This document shows positions 29,189 to 37,718 of a DNA stretch of 64,000 nucleotides, one piece after another. Below the pieces are notes generated by a model. The model made no database searches and had not been told where the DNA came from. It saw only the letters and a program-made list of their open reading frames with translations. This DNA comes from Phenylobacterium sp. (lineage in GTDB: Bacteria > Pseudomonadota > Alphaproteobacteria > Caulobacterales > Caulobacteraceae). Each line of letters begins with the position of its first letter. Position 1 is the stretch's first letter. The position numbers and the translations under genes were made by a program. The stretch lies in NCBI RefSeq assembly GCF_004299445.1, contig NZ_SCTC01000003.1:246303-310302 (forward strand), in the 5' to 3' direction.

Positions 29189-30417
29189 GTCGGGTGAAGA
29201 TCGTCGGCGGCGGCCTGACCGGCATCCTGGCCGCCTTCCAGGCGCACGCCATGGGCGCTGTCGACATCGAACTGCACGAGCGGTTCGACAACCTGGGCGG
29301 CGTGGCTCTGCCCGACGTCCGCAACGGCCTGGAGATGCGCGAGGGTTGCATCTACTTCGGTCCCGGCACGGACCCGATCCGAGCGCTGCTCGAAACCCAC
29401 GGCCTGGAGTTCCAGGACTTCGACAATCGGTTCGGCTCACTCTCGCCCGGCGACGTCTACATCGAGGACTTCGGCGGCCCCGGGTTCGCCTGCGCCGACA
29501 TTGCGCTGACCGCCCCCGTCGGTCCCAGCCTGGCCGACCGCCTGGACTGCTATCCGGCGGCGATGCGCGATCCGCTGGTCCGCTATGCGCACTGGCACCT
29601 CGGCTGCGACCTCTCGACGGTGCATGAAAGCGCCGCGACCCCGCTCGCGATCAACCGCAGCTATCCGGTCGGCGCCGACCTCGAGACCCTGGCCGAGGCG
29701 AAGAGGACCAACCCGCTGGCCAATGAGCTGCTGGCGATCCCGCGCCATCTCTGGGGGCATACGAACAACCTGCAAGCCAGCCTGCCGGTCGGCGGGTTCC
29801 CTACCCTGCTCCGTGGCTGCCGCAGGGCGCTGGAGGCGATCGGCGTGACCATCCACGAGCGTGACCTGGTCTCGCCGCGTCAGGCGCTCGCCGAACATGC
29901 CGGCGAAGTCCTGGTCTGGGCCGCCAATCCGACGCCCCTGTTCAAGGCCGCCGGCGTCCCCGTGCCCCGGCTGCTGCCCAAGAGCTTCGCCACCTACACC
30001 TTCGAGGCCCGCTGGACCGGCGCCCTGCCCTTCTACGTCCAGAACTTCACGGCAGAGGGCAGCTGCTTCCGCGTCTACGTCTACGAGAGCGGCGGCAAGA
30101 CCCTGTTGACCGCCGAGTGCGTGGCCGAGGACGGCGGCGACGAGCTGAGCTGGGACATCCATCGCCTGCTGAAGGGCTTTGAGGGCGACCTCACCCTGGG
30201 CGACCTGCTGGCCGCGTCGATCAAGCCGCGCTGGATCTACCATACGGTCGACGCCATCGAGCGCCTCACCCAACTGCGCGCGACGCTGGCCGAGCGCGTG
30301 GGCCCAGCCTTCGTGGCGGGGGCCTGGGAGCCCTATGCCAAGGGTGAGAAGTTCGTCGAGATGGACGCGGCGCTGTCGGCCGCGCTGGGCGTGTCGAAGG
30401 CCAAGGCCGCCGCCTGA
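29185..30417 (+). CDS. FAD-binding oxidoreductase of the amine oxidase / UDP-galactopyranose-mutase-like fold
   Basis: A 410-residue flavoprotein. The N-terminal Rossmann motif is VKIVGGGLTGILAAFQAHAMG, then ELHERFDNLGGVALPD, the FAD-contacting acid and the second nucleotide segment. Later segments include LPVGGFPTLLRGCRRALEAIGVTIHERD and a C-terminal FVAGAWEPYAKGEKFVEMDAA, like the final FAD loop of this family. The substrate is unknown; in a sugar operon it could oxidise or isomerise a sugar nucleotide. The GTG start overlaps the methyltransferase stop; its own end overlaps the WbqC-like start. Confidence 0.8.
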   Translation: MSRVKIVGGGLTGILAAFQAHAMGAVDIELHERFDNLGGVALPDVRNGLEMREGCIYFGPGTDPIRALLETHGLEFQDFDNRFGSLSPGDVYIEDFGGPGFACADIALTAPVGPSLADRLDCYPAAMRDPLVRYAHWHLGCDLSTVHESAATPLAINRSYPVGADLETLAEAKRTNPLANELLAIPRHLWGHTNNLQASLPVGGFPTLLRGCRRALEAIGVTIHERDLVSPRQALAEHAGEVLVWAANPTPLFKAAGVPVPRLLPKSFATYTFEARWTGALPFYVQNFTAEGSCFRVYVYESGGKTLLTAECVAEDGGDELSWDIHRLLKGFEGDLTLGDLLAASIKPRWIYHTVDAIERLTQLRATLAERVGPAFVAGAWEPYAKGEKFVEMDAALSAALGVSKAKAAA

Positions 30418-31142
30418 TGGCCCCGCCCGCCGCAGGCAGAACCGCGGCCATCATGCAGCCGACGTACCTGCCCTACCTCGGCTACTTCCACCTGATCGCC
30501 GCCTCCGATGTCTTCGTGTTCCTGGACGACGTCCAGTTCGCCCGCCGCTCGTGGCAGCAGCGCAACCGCATCTGGGGCGCCGCCGGGGAGGTGATGCTGA
30601 GCGTGCCCGTCCAGAAGACCGACCGCGACGCGAACATCAGCGAAATCCGCCTCTCCGACGCCGAGCCGTGGCGGGAAAAGCACCTGAACTCGATCCGCCA
30701 CACCTATGCAAAGCGTCCATTCTTCGCCGAGGGCATGGCTTTCCTGGAAGAACAGTTCGCGCAACCCGCCGACGGCCTGGGCGACTTCAACTGCGGCCTC
30801 ATCCAGGCGGCCGCCGGCCGGCTCGGCCTTGAGCGCGAGTTCGTACGGGCCAGCACCCTGGGCGCGCCCGGCCAGCGCTCGGACCACCTCCTCGCCATCT
30901 GCCGGTCGGTGGGCGCCACCGACTATCTCTCGCCGATGGGCAGCCACGACTACATGGAGGACGACGGCGTGTTCGCCGCCGCCGCCTTCCCCGTGCGCTT
31001 CCAGGGGTTCGTCGAGATCGCCTACCCCCAGGGCCGTGAGCCGTTTACGCCCTACATGGCCTTCATCGACGCGGTGATGAACCTGGGCTGGGCCGGCACA
31101 GCCGACCTGATCGGCCGGATGCAGGCGTCACGCGGCGCGTGA
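30417..31142 (+). CDS. WbqC-like family protein
   Basis: A 241-residue WbqC-type protein. It opens AAIMQPTYLPYLGYFHLIAASDVFVFLDDVQFARRSWQQRNRI, the family signature (QPxYLPxxGYF... FDDVQF...W.NRN). Also present are VPVQKTDRDANISEIRL, and LSPMGSHDYMEDDGVF. WbqC members occur in polysaccharide clusters without a proven activity. It starts at the stop of the FAD gene and runs 15 bp past the convergent monooxygenase stop. Confidence 0.87.
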   Translation: MAPPAAGRTAAIMQPTYLPYLGYFHLIAASDVFVFLDDVQFARRSWQQRNRIWGAAGEVMLSVPVQKTDRDANISEIRLSDAEPWREKHLNSIRHTYAKRPFFAEGMAFLEEQFAQPADGLGDFNCGLIQAAAGRLGLEREFVRASTLGAPGQRSDHLLAICRSVGATDYLSPMGSHDYMEDDGVFAAAAFPVRFQGFVEIAYPQGREPFTPYMAFIDAVMNLGWAGTADLIGRMQASRGA

Positions 31143-32639
31143 TCGGTTCGCCTGGGTCCCGCTGTAGACGAACGCGGCGTCGTCGAGATCGATGACCGGG
31201 AGTTCGTCCTTCTCGCGCCAGTAATCCTGACTGTGCTGCCATTCGGGCTTGTCGCCCCGCTTGGGGAGCAGATGCATGCCGCGCATCAGGTAGCCCGGGT
31301 TGAAGTTCTCGGGGTCGATCCACGACAGCAGGGGCATGTCCTTGTCCTGCGGGCGCAGCGCCACCTCGACCTTCCGGGCCCCCTTCTCGTCCATGTGGTG
31401 GAGCAGCCGGCAGACGAAGTCGGACACCAGGTCGGCCCGCAACGTCCAGCTGGCCCGGAAGTAGCCGAACACCCAGACCATGTTGGGCACGCCGGTGAAC
31501 ATCATCCCGCGATAGGTGACGGTGTCGCCGAAGTTGAGCGGCTTGCCGTCGATCACGAAGTCGATATCCCCCAGGGCGTTCAGGTTGAAGCCCGTGGCCG
31601 TGACGATGATGTCCGCTTCGAGCGTCTCGCCGGACTTCAGCAGGATGCCTTTCTCCGTGAAGCGCTCGATCTCGTCGGTGACCACCGAGGCCTTGCCGTC
31701 GGCGACCGCGCGGAACAGGTCGCCGTCGGGAACGAACGCGATCCGCTGGCGCCATGGCCGGTAGCTGGGCGTGAAGTGCTTGGCGGTGACTTCAGGGCCG
31801 ACCAGCGAGGAAACGCCCGCCAGCAGCTCCGCCTTCACGGCCTCAGGCTCCTCGAAGGCGCGGCGGGTGAACAGGTCGCCATTGTACAGCTGCTGGCGCC
31901 GGACGATCTCGTGGATCCAGGTCTCGTCCACCTTCAGCAGGCGCAGCTGGTCGGCGATGTCGATCGCGTTGCGGCCGGGGATGAAATAGGTGGGCGAGCG
32001 CTGCAGCAGGGTCACGTGCGCGCAGTCGTCGGCAATATTGGGCAGCAGCGTCGCCGCCGTCGCGCCCGAACCGATGATGACCACCTTCTTGTTCTTCAGA
32101 TCCAGGTCGGACGGCCAGGTCTGCGGATGGATGATCTGGCCCTTGTAGTCGGCCATGCCGTCCCACTCGGGCGTGTAACCTTCGGACTGGCGATAGTAGC
32201 CCTGGCACATCCACAGGAAGCCTGCGGTGAAGCGCAGCTGTTCGCCGGTGTCGGTGCGCGTGGCCTCGATGGTCCAGAGGTTGTCGTCCGACGACCACTC
32301 GGCGCGGTCGATCCGGTGGCGGTAGCGGATGTGGCGCCCGAGGTCGTTCTCCTCGATCACCTCGCCCATGTAGTTCAGGATCTCTTCGGCGGTGGCGATC
32401 GGCGGGCCGACCCACGGCTTGAAGCGGTAGCCGAAGGTGTAGAGGTCGCTGTCCGAGCGGATGCCGGGATACTTGTGGGTGAGCCAGGTGCCCCCGAAGC
32501 TCTCCAGCGTCTCCAGCACCACGAAGGACTTGTCCGGGCATTGCCGGGTCAGGTGATAGGCGCCGCCGACGCCCGAGATTCCCGCGCCCACGATCAGGAC
32601 GTCGAAGTGCTCGGCCGCAGCCGCTTGTGACGCGCTCAT
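31128..32639 (-). CDS. Flavin-containing monooxygenase (Baeyer-Villiger type)
   Basis: A 503-residue class B-like flavoprotein monooxygenase that oxygenates its substrate with NADPH and O2. The FAD loop is VLIVGAGISGVGGAYHLTRQ. The region FGGTWLTHKYPGIRSDSDLYTFGYRF is the BVMO-like FxGxxxHxxxW/YPG-type zone. The NADPH loop is KVVIIGSGATAATLLPNIADD. The next strongest match is to 'NAD(P)/FAD-dependent monooxygenase' proteins related to 4-hydroxyacetophenone monooxygenases; the substrate is unknown. A GGGAGGG site precedes the ATG. FNR/FixK-like and palindromic boxes lie 60-95 bases upstream. Confidence 0.9.
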   Translation of the reverse strand: MSASQAAAAEHFDVLIVGAGISGVGGAYHLTRQCPDKSFVVLETLESFGGTWLTHKYPGIRSDSDLYTFGYRFKPWVGPPIATAEEILNYMGEVIEENDLGRHIRYRHRIDRAEWSSDDNLWTIEATRTDTGEQLRFTAGFLWMCQGYYRQSEGYTPEWDGMADYKGQIIHPQTWPSDLDLKNKKVVIIGSGATAATLLPNIADDCAHVTLLQRSPTYFIPGRNAIDIADQLRLLKVDETWIHEIVRRQQLYNGDLFTRRAFEEPEAVKAELLAGVSSLVGPEVTAKHFTPSYRPWRQRIAFVPDGDLFRAVADGKASVVTDEIERFTEKGILLKSGETLEADIIVTATGFNLNALGDIDFVIDGKPLNFGDTVTYRGMMFTGVPNMVWVFGYFRASWTLRADLVSDFVCRLLHHMDEKGARKVEVALRPQDKDMPLLSWIDPENFNPGYLMRGMHLLPKRGDKPEWQHSQDYWREKDELPVIDLDDAAFVYSGTQANRSRAA

Positions 32640-32698
32640 TCCAGCAACCCTCCCAGTCTGTGTTTCGCGGCAGATTCTACGACCCGCCCACGCCGACC

Positions 32699-32712
32699 TT
32701 GATCTGAATCAA
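32699..32712. promoter_or_regulatory. FNR/FixK-like box upstream of the monooxygenase
   Basis: TTGATCTGAATCAA, a perfect TTGAT-N4-ATCAA match to the FNR/FixK consensus, centred about 67 bases before the monooxygenase ATG. Confidence 0.6.
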
Positions 32713-32716
32713 GATA

Positions 32717-32733
32717 AGTTATCAACGATAACT
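32717..32733. promoter_or_regulatory. 17-bp palindrome beside the FNR-like box
   Basis: AGTTATC-AAC-GATAACT, perfect 7-bp arms, 4 bases from the FNR-like box and 4 bases before the alkylation-repair stop. Candidate operator. Confidence 0.45.
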
Positions 32734-32737
32734 CACT

Positions 32738-33412
32738 TTAGCGTCGGCGTGGAGTCTTCCGTCCCGTGGTGAGCTTGTGGCCCACCTCGCGGCGCACTCT
32801 GGGACGAAAGCAGTCGGCATGGGTGTCCCAGAAGGCGTCCACCACGGCGCGGTCCTTCTGCGCGAGCCAGCGCAAGGCCCACGACACGGCCTTCTCCACC
32901 ATGTCGTCGCGGTCCTCGGCCAGCCGCAGGCACAGGGCGAAGGTGCGTTCGGGATCGGGCCGCACGGCGTTGCGGCCCACCGTCGCCACTAGGGCCGCGC
33001 GCCGCAGCCAGCGGTTCTCCGAGCGGGACCAGGCGTCGAACAACGCGTCCGGCAGCTGTCCCTTGGCCCAGAGAGCTCCAGTGAGGACCGTCCCCAGACC
33101 GTCCACCGCGTACCAGGATGCGGTGCGGGCGGCGAAACCCTCGATCTCGTCCGCGCCGATCGCCGCGAACGCGCCGGGGTGATGTCGGATCAGCTCGTAG
33201 GCGACCCATTTCTGCTCTTGGGCAAGCAAGCCCTCGGCATGCCGCGCGGCCCGAAGAACCTCTGCGGCCGGCCAGTCTCTAAGAGCGCGGGAAATCCCGC
33301 GCCGTCTCGCCCGCAGGATCGGAGTCGTGAGCCGCGCTTTCGGATCGCCCGGCTGCGGCGCGACGATCTGTTCGGTTATGGCGGCGATCTTCGCGTTGTC
33401 GTCGAGGTCCAT
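32738..33412 (-). CDS. DNA alkylation repair protein (AlkD-like HEAT-repeat glycosylase)
   Basis: A 224-residue all-helical protein of the AlkC/AlkD family. Features are helical repeat segments VLRAARHAEGLLAQEQKWVAYELIRHHPGA, WYAVDGLGTVLTGALWAKGQLPDALFDAWSRSENRWLRRAALVATVG and DMVEKAVSWALRWLAQKDRAVVDAFWDTH. AlkD excises bulky alkyl adducts such as 3-methyladenine from DNA. The Trp/Asp/Arg-rich pattern (WSRSENRWLRRAAL) matches the family's DNA-contact repeat. It probably acts alone. Confidence 0.87.
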   Translation of the reverse strand: MDLDDNAKIAAITEQIVAPQPGDPKARLTTPILRARRRGISRALRDWPAAEVLRAARHAEGLLAQEQKWVAYELIRHHPGAFAAIGADEIEGFAARTASWYAVDGLGTVLTGALWAKGQLPDALFDAWSRSENRWLRRAALVATVGRNAVRPDPERTFALCLRLAEDRDDMVEKAVSWALRWLAQKDRAVVDAFWDTHADCFRPRVRREVGHKLTTGRKTPRRR

Positions 33413-33416
33413 GACC

Positions 33417-34472
33417 TCAGGCTAGCATGTCCCAGGCCAGGGGCTCGCCTCGCGCCAGGTCGCGCTTGGCGGTGCGGCCCAGCACCTCTTCGAAGTGGGC
33501 GGGCGGCAGGCCGTTGCCGGGCCGGATCGAGCGGACGTTGGCGCGGGTCAGCGGCTGGCCGGCCTTCACGTCGGCGGTGACGTACAGCGAGCGGCGGAAC
33601 AGGAGGCTGCCCCGCTCCGAGCCCAGCACGTCATAGTGCGCCTGACCCAGCGCCGCCCAGGCGGCCTTGGTGTCGTCGCACAGGGCCTTGAACTCGTTGG
33701 GTTCCAGGCTGAACGCCGCATCGGGCCCGCCGTCGGCGCGGGCCAGGGTGAAGTGCTTCTCGATGACGCTGGCGCCCATCGCCACCGCGGCCACCGAGGC
33801 CGCCGTGCCCGGCGTGTGGTCGGACAGTCCGATCGGGCAGTCGAACCGCTGCGCCATGTCCGTGACGGTCCGCACATTGGCGTCGGCGAAGGTGGCCGGA
33901 TAGCTCGACACGCAATGCAACATCACCACGCCCGGCGCGCCGGCGGCCAGCGCGGTGTCGCGGGCGGTCTGGATCTCCGCCAGATTGGCCATGCCGGTCG
34001 AGATGATCAGCGGCTTGCCCTTGGACGCCGCGTAGCGGATCAGCGGCAGGTCCACCGCTTCGAACGACGCGATCTTATAGGCGGGCGCGCCCAGGTCGGC
34101 GAGCAGGTCCACCGCGGTCTCGTCGAAGGGGCTGGAGAAGATCGTGACGCCCCGCTTCCTGGCCCGCTCGAAGATCGCCGCATGCCATTCGAACGGCGTG
34201 TGGGCTTCCTCATACAGCTCGTAGAGGCTGCGGCCGTCCCAAAGTCCGCCGTGAATTTTGAACTCCGGCCGGTCGACGTCCATCGTGATGGTGTCGGCGG
34301 TGTAGGTCTGGATTTTGATGGCGTCGCAACCGGTGTCGGCGGCGGCGTCCACCATCACCAGCGCCCGGTCCAGGCTGCCGTTGTGGTTGCCCGAGAGCTC
34401 GCAGATCACGTACGGCTCGTGGGCGGCGCCGATCTTCCGGCCGGCGATCTCGATCTCTGGGGTCTTGGCCAT
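33417..34472 (-). CDS. pseI: NeuB-family nonulosonic acid synthase (PseI / SpsE type)
   Basis: A 351-residue enzyme condensing phosphoenolpyruvate with a 6-carbon amino sugar to give a sialic-, pseudaminic- or legionaminic-like acid. The TIM-barrel domain carries CELSGNHNGSLDRALVMVDAAADTGCDAIKIQTYTADTI, IFSSPFDETAVDLL, LIISTGMANLAEI, LLHCVSSYPATFADANV and IEKHFTLARADGGPDAAFSLEP; a SAF antifreeze-like domain is at the C-terminus (about 290-350). WDGRSLYELYEEAHTPFEWH is the PseI-type form. It lies on the opposite strand to the pseG-like operon, separated by two unrelated genes. Confidence 0.92.
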   Translation of the reverse strand: MAKTPEIEIAGRKIGAAHEPYVICELSGNHNGSLDRALVMVDAAADTGCDAIKIQTYTADTITMDVDRPEFKIHGGLWDGRSLYELYEEAHTPFEWHAAIFERARKRGVTIFSSPFDETAVDLLADLGAPAYKIASFEAVDLPLIRYAASKGKPLIISTGMANLAEIQTARDTALAAGAPGVVMLHCVSSYPATFADANVRTVTDMAQRFDCPIGLSDHTPGTAASVAAVAMGASVIEKHFTLARADGGPDAAFSLEPNEFKALCDDTKAAWAALGQAHYDVLGSERGSLLFRRSLYVTADVKAGQPLTRANVRSIRPGNGLPPAHFEEVLGRTAKRDLARGEPLAWDMLA

Positions 34473-34508
34473 GGCTCCGTGCTTACCCCGACGCCGCTGA
34501 AGACCTCG

Positions 34509-34709
34509 TTAACCAAGTCGGGAGTGGTCATCCGGTCCGGCGAGTTTCGGCCGCGAGCGGCTGCGGATGGCGGCGCCGGCGACGATGCCGATCACCAGGC
34601 CGGCGGCGGCAATCCAGGCCAGCAGCTTGAGCCCCATCCACAGCGCCCAACCGGCGCCCAGCGCCAGGGCGATGAGGAAAATCACGCCGGCCGTCTTCAG
34701 CTTGCCCAT
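34509..34709 (-). CDS. Small two-helix membrane protein
   Basis: A 66-residue protein with two hydrophobic segments (about 7-25 and 28-47), then a basic C-terminal tail (RSRSRPKLAGPDDHSRLG). The ATG at 34709 is preceded by a GGAGCG site. No family is recognised. It lies between neuB-like and trxB genes and is transcribed leftwards, towards the neuB-like gene. Confidence 0.6.
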   Translation of the reverse strand: MGKLKTAGVIFLIALALGAGWALWMGLKLLAWIAAAGLVIGIVAGAAIRSRSRPKLAGPDDHSRLG

Positions 34710-34817
34710 GGTCACGCTCCCGCTCGACTGAACCATGAGCGGCTCGCGCGCCAGATCGTTCCCGCCGCGACACGCTGAGGCGTCGCGCAGGTCCGGAATC
34801 GACACTACATTGGGTCC

Positions 34818-35831
34818 ATGTCCGAACCTCGCCCCGACCCTCGCAACGTCCGCTGCCTGATCGTGGGCTCCGGCCCCGCCGGCTACACTGCCGCCATCTA
34901 CGCCGCCCGTGCGCTGCTGAAGCCGGTGCTGATCCAGGGCATCCAGCCCGGCGGCCAGCTCACCATCACCACCGACGTCGAGAACTATCCGGGCTTCGCC
35001 GACGTGATCCAGGGCCCCTGGCTGATGGAGCAGATGCAGGCCCAGGCCGAGCATGTGGGGACCGAGATCGTCAGCGACATCGTGCTGAAGGCCGATCTCA
35101 GCCAGCGCCCCTTCCGGCTGGAGACCGACAGCGGCCAGGTGTGGCTGGCCGAGACCCTGATCATCGCCACCGGCGCCCAGGCCAAGTGGCTGGGCCTCGA
35201 GACCGAGCAAAAGTTCCAGGGCTTCGGCGTTTCGGCCTGCGCCACCTGCGACGGCTTCTTCTATCGCGGCAAGCAGGTGATCGTGGTAGGCGGCGGGAAC
35301 ACCGCAGTGGAAGAGGCCCTGTTCCTCACCAACTTCGCGTCCAAGGTCACGGTCGTGCACCGCAAGGACGAGTTCCGCGCCGAGAAGATCCTGCAGGAGC
35401 GCCTGTTCAACCACCCGAAGATCGAGGTGGTCTGGGACAGCGTGATCGACGAGGTGCTGGGCGACACCGACCCGCTGGGCGTCACCGGCGCGCGCCTCAA
35501 GAACGTCAAGACCGGCGCGACCCAGACCCTGGCCGCGGACGGCGTCTTCATCGCCATCGGCCATGCCCCCGCCAGCCAGCTCTTCCAGGGCCAGCTGGAA
35601 ATGGACGCCTCCGGCTATCTCAAGGTGAAGGCCGGAACGGCGTCCACGGCCATCGAGGGCGTCTACGCCGCCGGCGACGTCACCGACGACGTCTACCGCC
35701 AGGCCGTCACCGCCGCCGGCATGGGGTGCATGGCCGCGCTGGAGGCCGTGCGCTTCCTCGCCGAGGAAGATCACAGGAAGGCCCACCATCCGATCAGCCA
35801 CCAAGAGGCTGAGAAGATCGGGGCCTGGTGA
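34818..35831 (+). CDS. trxB: Thioredoxin reductase
   Basis: A 337-residue NADPH-dependent flavoenzyme that reduces thioredoxin. The FAD loop is CLIVGSGPAGYTAAIYAARA, followed by QPGGQLTITTDVENYPGF; the redox-active site is CATCDGFFYRGKQ; the NADPH loop is VIVVGGGNTAVEEALFL with VHRKDEFRAEKILQ; the final FAD segment is VYAAGDVTDDVYRQAVTAAGMGCMAALEA. Length is normal. Its stop overlaps the GTG start of the next GNAT gene, so these two are coupled. Confidence 0.97.
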   Translation: MSEPRPDPRNVRCLIVGSGPAGYTAAIYAARALLKPVLIQGIQPGGQLTITTDVENYPGFADVIQGPWLMEQMQAQAEHVGTEIVSDIVLKADLSQRPFRLETDSGQVWLAETLIIATGAQAKWLGLETEQKFQGFGVSACATCDGFFYRGKQVIVVGGGNTAVEEALFLTNFASKVTVVHRKDEFRAEKILQERLFNHPKIEVVWDSVIDEVLGDTDPLGVTGARLKNVKTGATQTLAADGVFIAIGHAPASQLFQGQLEMDASGYLKVKAGTASTAIEGVYAAGDVTDDVYRQAVTAAGMGCMAALEAVRFLAEEDHRKAHHPISHQEAEKIGAW

Positions 35832-36319
35832 GGTTGATCCGCTACGCCCGGACCGCCGACCATTCCGCCATCGCAGAGGTGAATGCACTCGCGTTCGGCG
35901 GCTCCGACGAGGTCCGGCTGATCGAACGGCTGCGCGCCGACGGCGACGTGCTGTTCGAACTGGTGGCGGCGGAGGAGGATCAGGTCACCGGCCACATCCT
36001 GTTCAGCCGCCTGTTCGCCGATCGGGCCGAGATGTTCGCCGCCCTGGCGCCCATGGCCGTGCGCCCGGGTCTACAGCGCGCGGGAACGGGCTCGGCGCTG
36101 ATCCGCGCCGGCCTGGACGCGGCCAGGGAGTTCGGCGCCCATGGCGTGCTGGTGCTGGGTCATCGCGACTACTACCCGCGCTTCGGCTTCCTGGCCGAGA
36201 CCGCCGCCAACGTTTCGTCGCCCTACTCCGGCAGCCCTTCGTTCATGGCGCTCGCCCTGGAGAAAGGCGCCTTCGACGGGCCGCTGAGCGTGGCCTATCC
36301 CGACGCGTTCACGCCCTAG
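35828..36319 (+). CDS. GNAT-family N-acetyltransferase
   Basis: A 163-residue acetyltransferase. The acetyl-CoA loop is LAPMAVRPGLQRAGTGSALIRAGLDAAREFGAHGVLVLGHRDYYPRFGF. The opening IRYARTADHSAIAEVNALAFGG is the common first strand and helix of this group. The substrate is unknown. The GTG start overlaps the trxB stop (GTGA), so the two are translated together; a link to redox repair is only a guess. Confidence 0.88.
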   Translation: MRLIRYARTADHSAIAEVNALAFGGSDEVRLIERLRADGDVLFELVAAEEDQVTGHILFSRLFADRAEMFAALAPMAVRPGLQRAGTGSALIRAGLDAAREFGAHGVLVLGHRDYYPRFGFLAETAANVSSPYSGSPSFMALALEKGAFDGPLSVAYPDAFTP

Positions 36320-36321
36320 GC

Positions 36322-37599
36322 TCAGGCGGCGGGGCCGTTCGCCGTGGTCACGGCCGGCGCCAGGGACGGCGGCGTCGAGGACTTGGCGTCCATCGAGCGC
36401 TCGATCGCCTCGAGGCTCTGGTTGATGCGCTTGACCTCGTCGGCGGTCGGCTGGCGGCGCGAGGAGTAGAGCACGCCCATCACCCGGGTCTTCTCGCCGC
36501 CCGGGGCCGTGGGATCGACGACGTTGTAGGTGCGCACCTCGCCGGCCACGGCCAGGGTGATCTTGCGCTCGGCCGAGATGCCCTGCGCCTCGGGCGACAG
36601 CACGCCGCCCTGGGTCCGTTGATCCAGCGCGCCCAGAATGGCCGGCGACAGATAGGCCTCGCCGCCGGCGTAGCGGCCGGTGAAGGCCGGCGGTTCGCCC
36701 CAGGGGCCGGTCCAGCGATAGAAGATGTGCTGGCCCACCTGGGTCATCTTGACCAGCGTCGGCGCCCAGTAGGGGGCCACGTACTGGGCGTGATAGTGCG
36801 TGGCCGAGCCCACGGTCTTGTCGACGTAACCGGCCAGCGCCCGGGCGGCGACGGCCCTGGCCCGGCTCCAGAGCGCCGGCTGGGGCGCCCAGCGCAGCGA
36901 GCCGTCGCAGGTGAAGGTGAACTGGCAGCCCGTGGTCCGCGCCGCGCCCTGGTAGACGACGCCGCAGACCGATTTCGGATAGGCCGGGTGGCGCATGCGA
37001 TTCAGCACCACCTGGGCCACGCCCTCCTGCCCCAGCTGCGGCTCGCGCGCGGCTTCATAGTAGACGGCCTGGCTCAGGCACTCGAGCGCCCGGCCGTACT
37101 CGGGGCTGCTGGGCGAGAGGTAGAACGGCTTCATCGGCCGGATCGGCAGCTTGGAGAACGACCGCAGCGCATTCAGCTCTTCTGCCGTCTCGCCCTCGGC
37201 GTCACCCGTGAAGCCCAGGTTCGGGACGGTGTTGAGGTCCAGCCGCTCCCAGCCCTCCGGCCGCGACCAGAGGTCGGCGCGACGCACGCCCGGATCATGC
37301 CGGATCGCCAGCGCCCGCATGGACGGATCCATGCTGTAGGCCAGCCGGGTCAGACCGCGGTTGGACATGTCGGTCGAGACGAACTTGGCCACGTTGCGGC
37401 TGTCGGCGCCGGCGCCCTGAGGCGCACAGGCCGGTCCGGCCATGGCGACCGCCAGGACCGAAGCGGCCCCGATCTTCGCCCACGCGGGACGAAGCCTATG
37501 CCTCCAACTCGACGTCAGGGATCTACCCCTCCTCACTTCAAGGCTGTCGCATATAGGCGCAAATGGGCTCCAATGAGACCCGCGCCGGGCAAAATTCAT
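36322..37599 (-). CDS. SleB-type cell wall hydrolase (first copy)
   Basis: A 425-residue exported hydrolase with a hydrophobic segment near residues 40-62 (WAKIGAASVLAVAMAGPACA). The SleB/hydrolase_2 domain, about 165-285, shows CLSQAVYYEAAREPQLGQEGVAQVVLNRMRHPAYPKSVCGVVYQGAARTTGCQFTFTCDGSLRW, the catalytic Glu being in YYEA. It cuts peptidoglycan. The C-terminal ~150 residues are probably regulatory. The ATG at 37599 has AGGCGGG before it; a GTG near 37536 is an alternative. A second copy is at 53680-54612. Confidence 0.88.
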   Translation of the reverse strand: MNFARRGSHWSPFAPICDSLEVRRGRSLTSSWRHRLRPAWAKIGAASVLAVAMAGPACAPQGAGADSRNVAKFVSTDMSNRGLTRLAYSMDPSMRALAIRHDPGVRRADLWSRPEGWERLDLNTVPNLGFTGDAEGETAEELNALRSFSKLPIRPMKPFYLSPSSPEYGRALECLSQAVYYEAAREPQLGQEGVAQVVLNRMRHPAYPKSVCGVVYQGAARTTGCQFTFTCDGSLRWAPQPALWSRARAVAARALAGYVDKTVGSATHYHAQYVAPYWAPTLVKMTQVGQHIFYRWTGPWGEPPAFTGRYAGGEAYLSPAILGALDQRTQGGVLSPEAQGISAERKITLAVAGEVRTYNVVDPTAPGGEKTRVMGVLYSSRRQPTADEVKRINQSLEAIERSMDAKSSTPPSLAPAVTTANGPAA

Positions 37600-37718
37600 G
37601 CAAGCCCGCCTGGGACAGCCCGTTCGGCATACCTTGTTCGACGAAGGTTGCGCGGGTCTCCGGCGCATCCCATGCTGCCCTCGGTCCTCTTCGGGCCGGG
37701 GGGTTTGATGCCAGTTCC

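Noticed and set aside
32640..32737. Origin or attachment site in the AT-richer gap
   Set aside because: The AT content comes from two compact regulatory-type palindromes; there is no integrase or repeated boundary.
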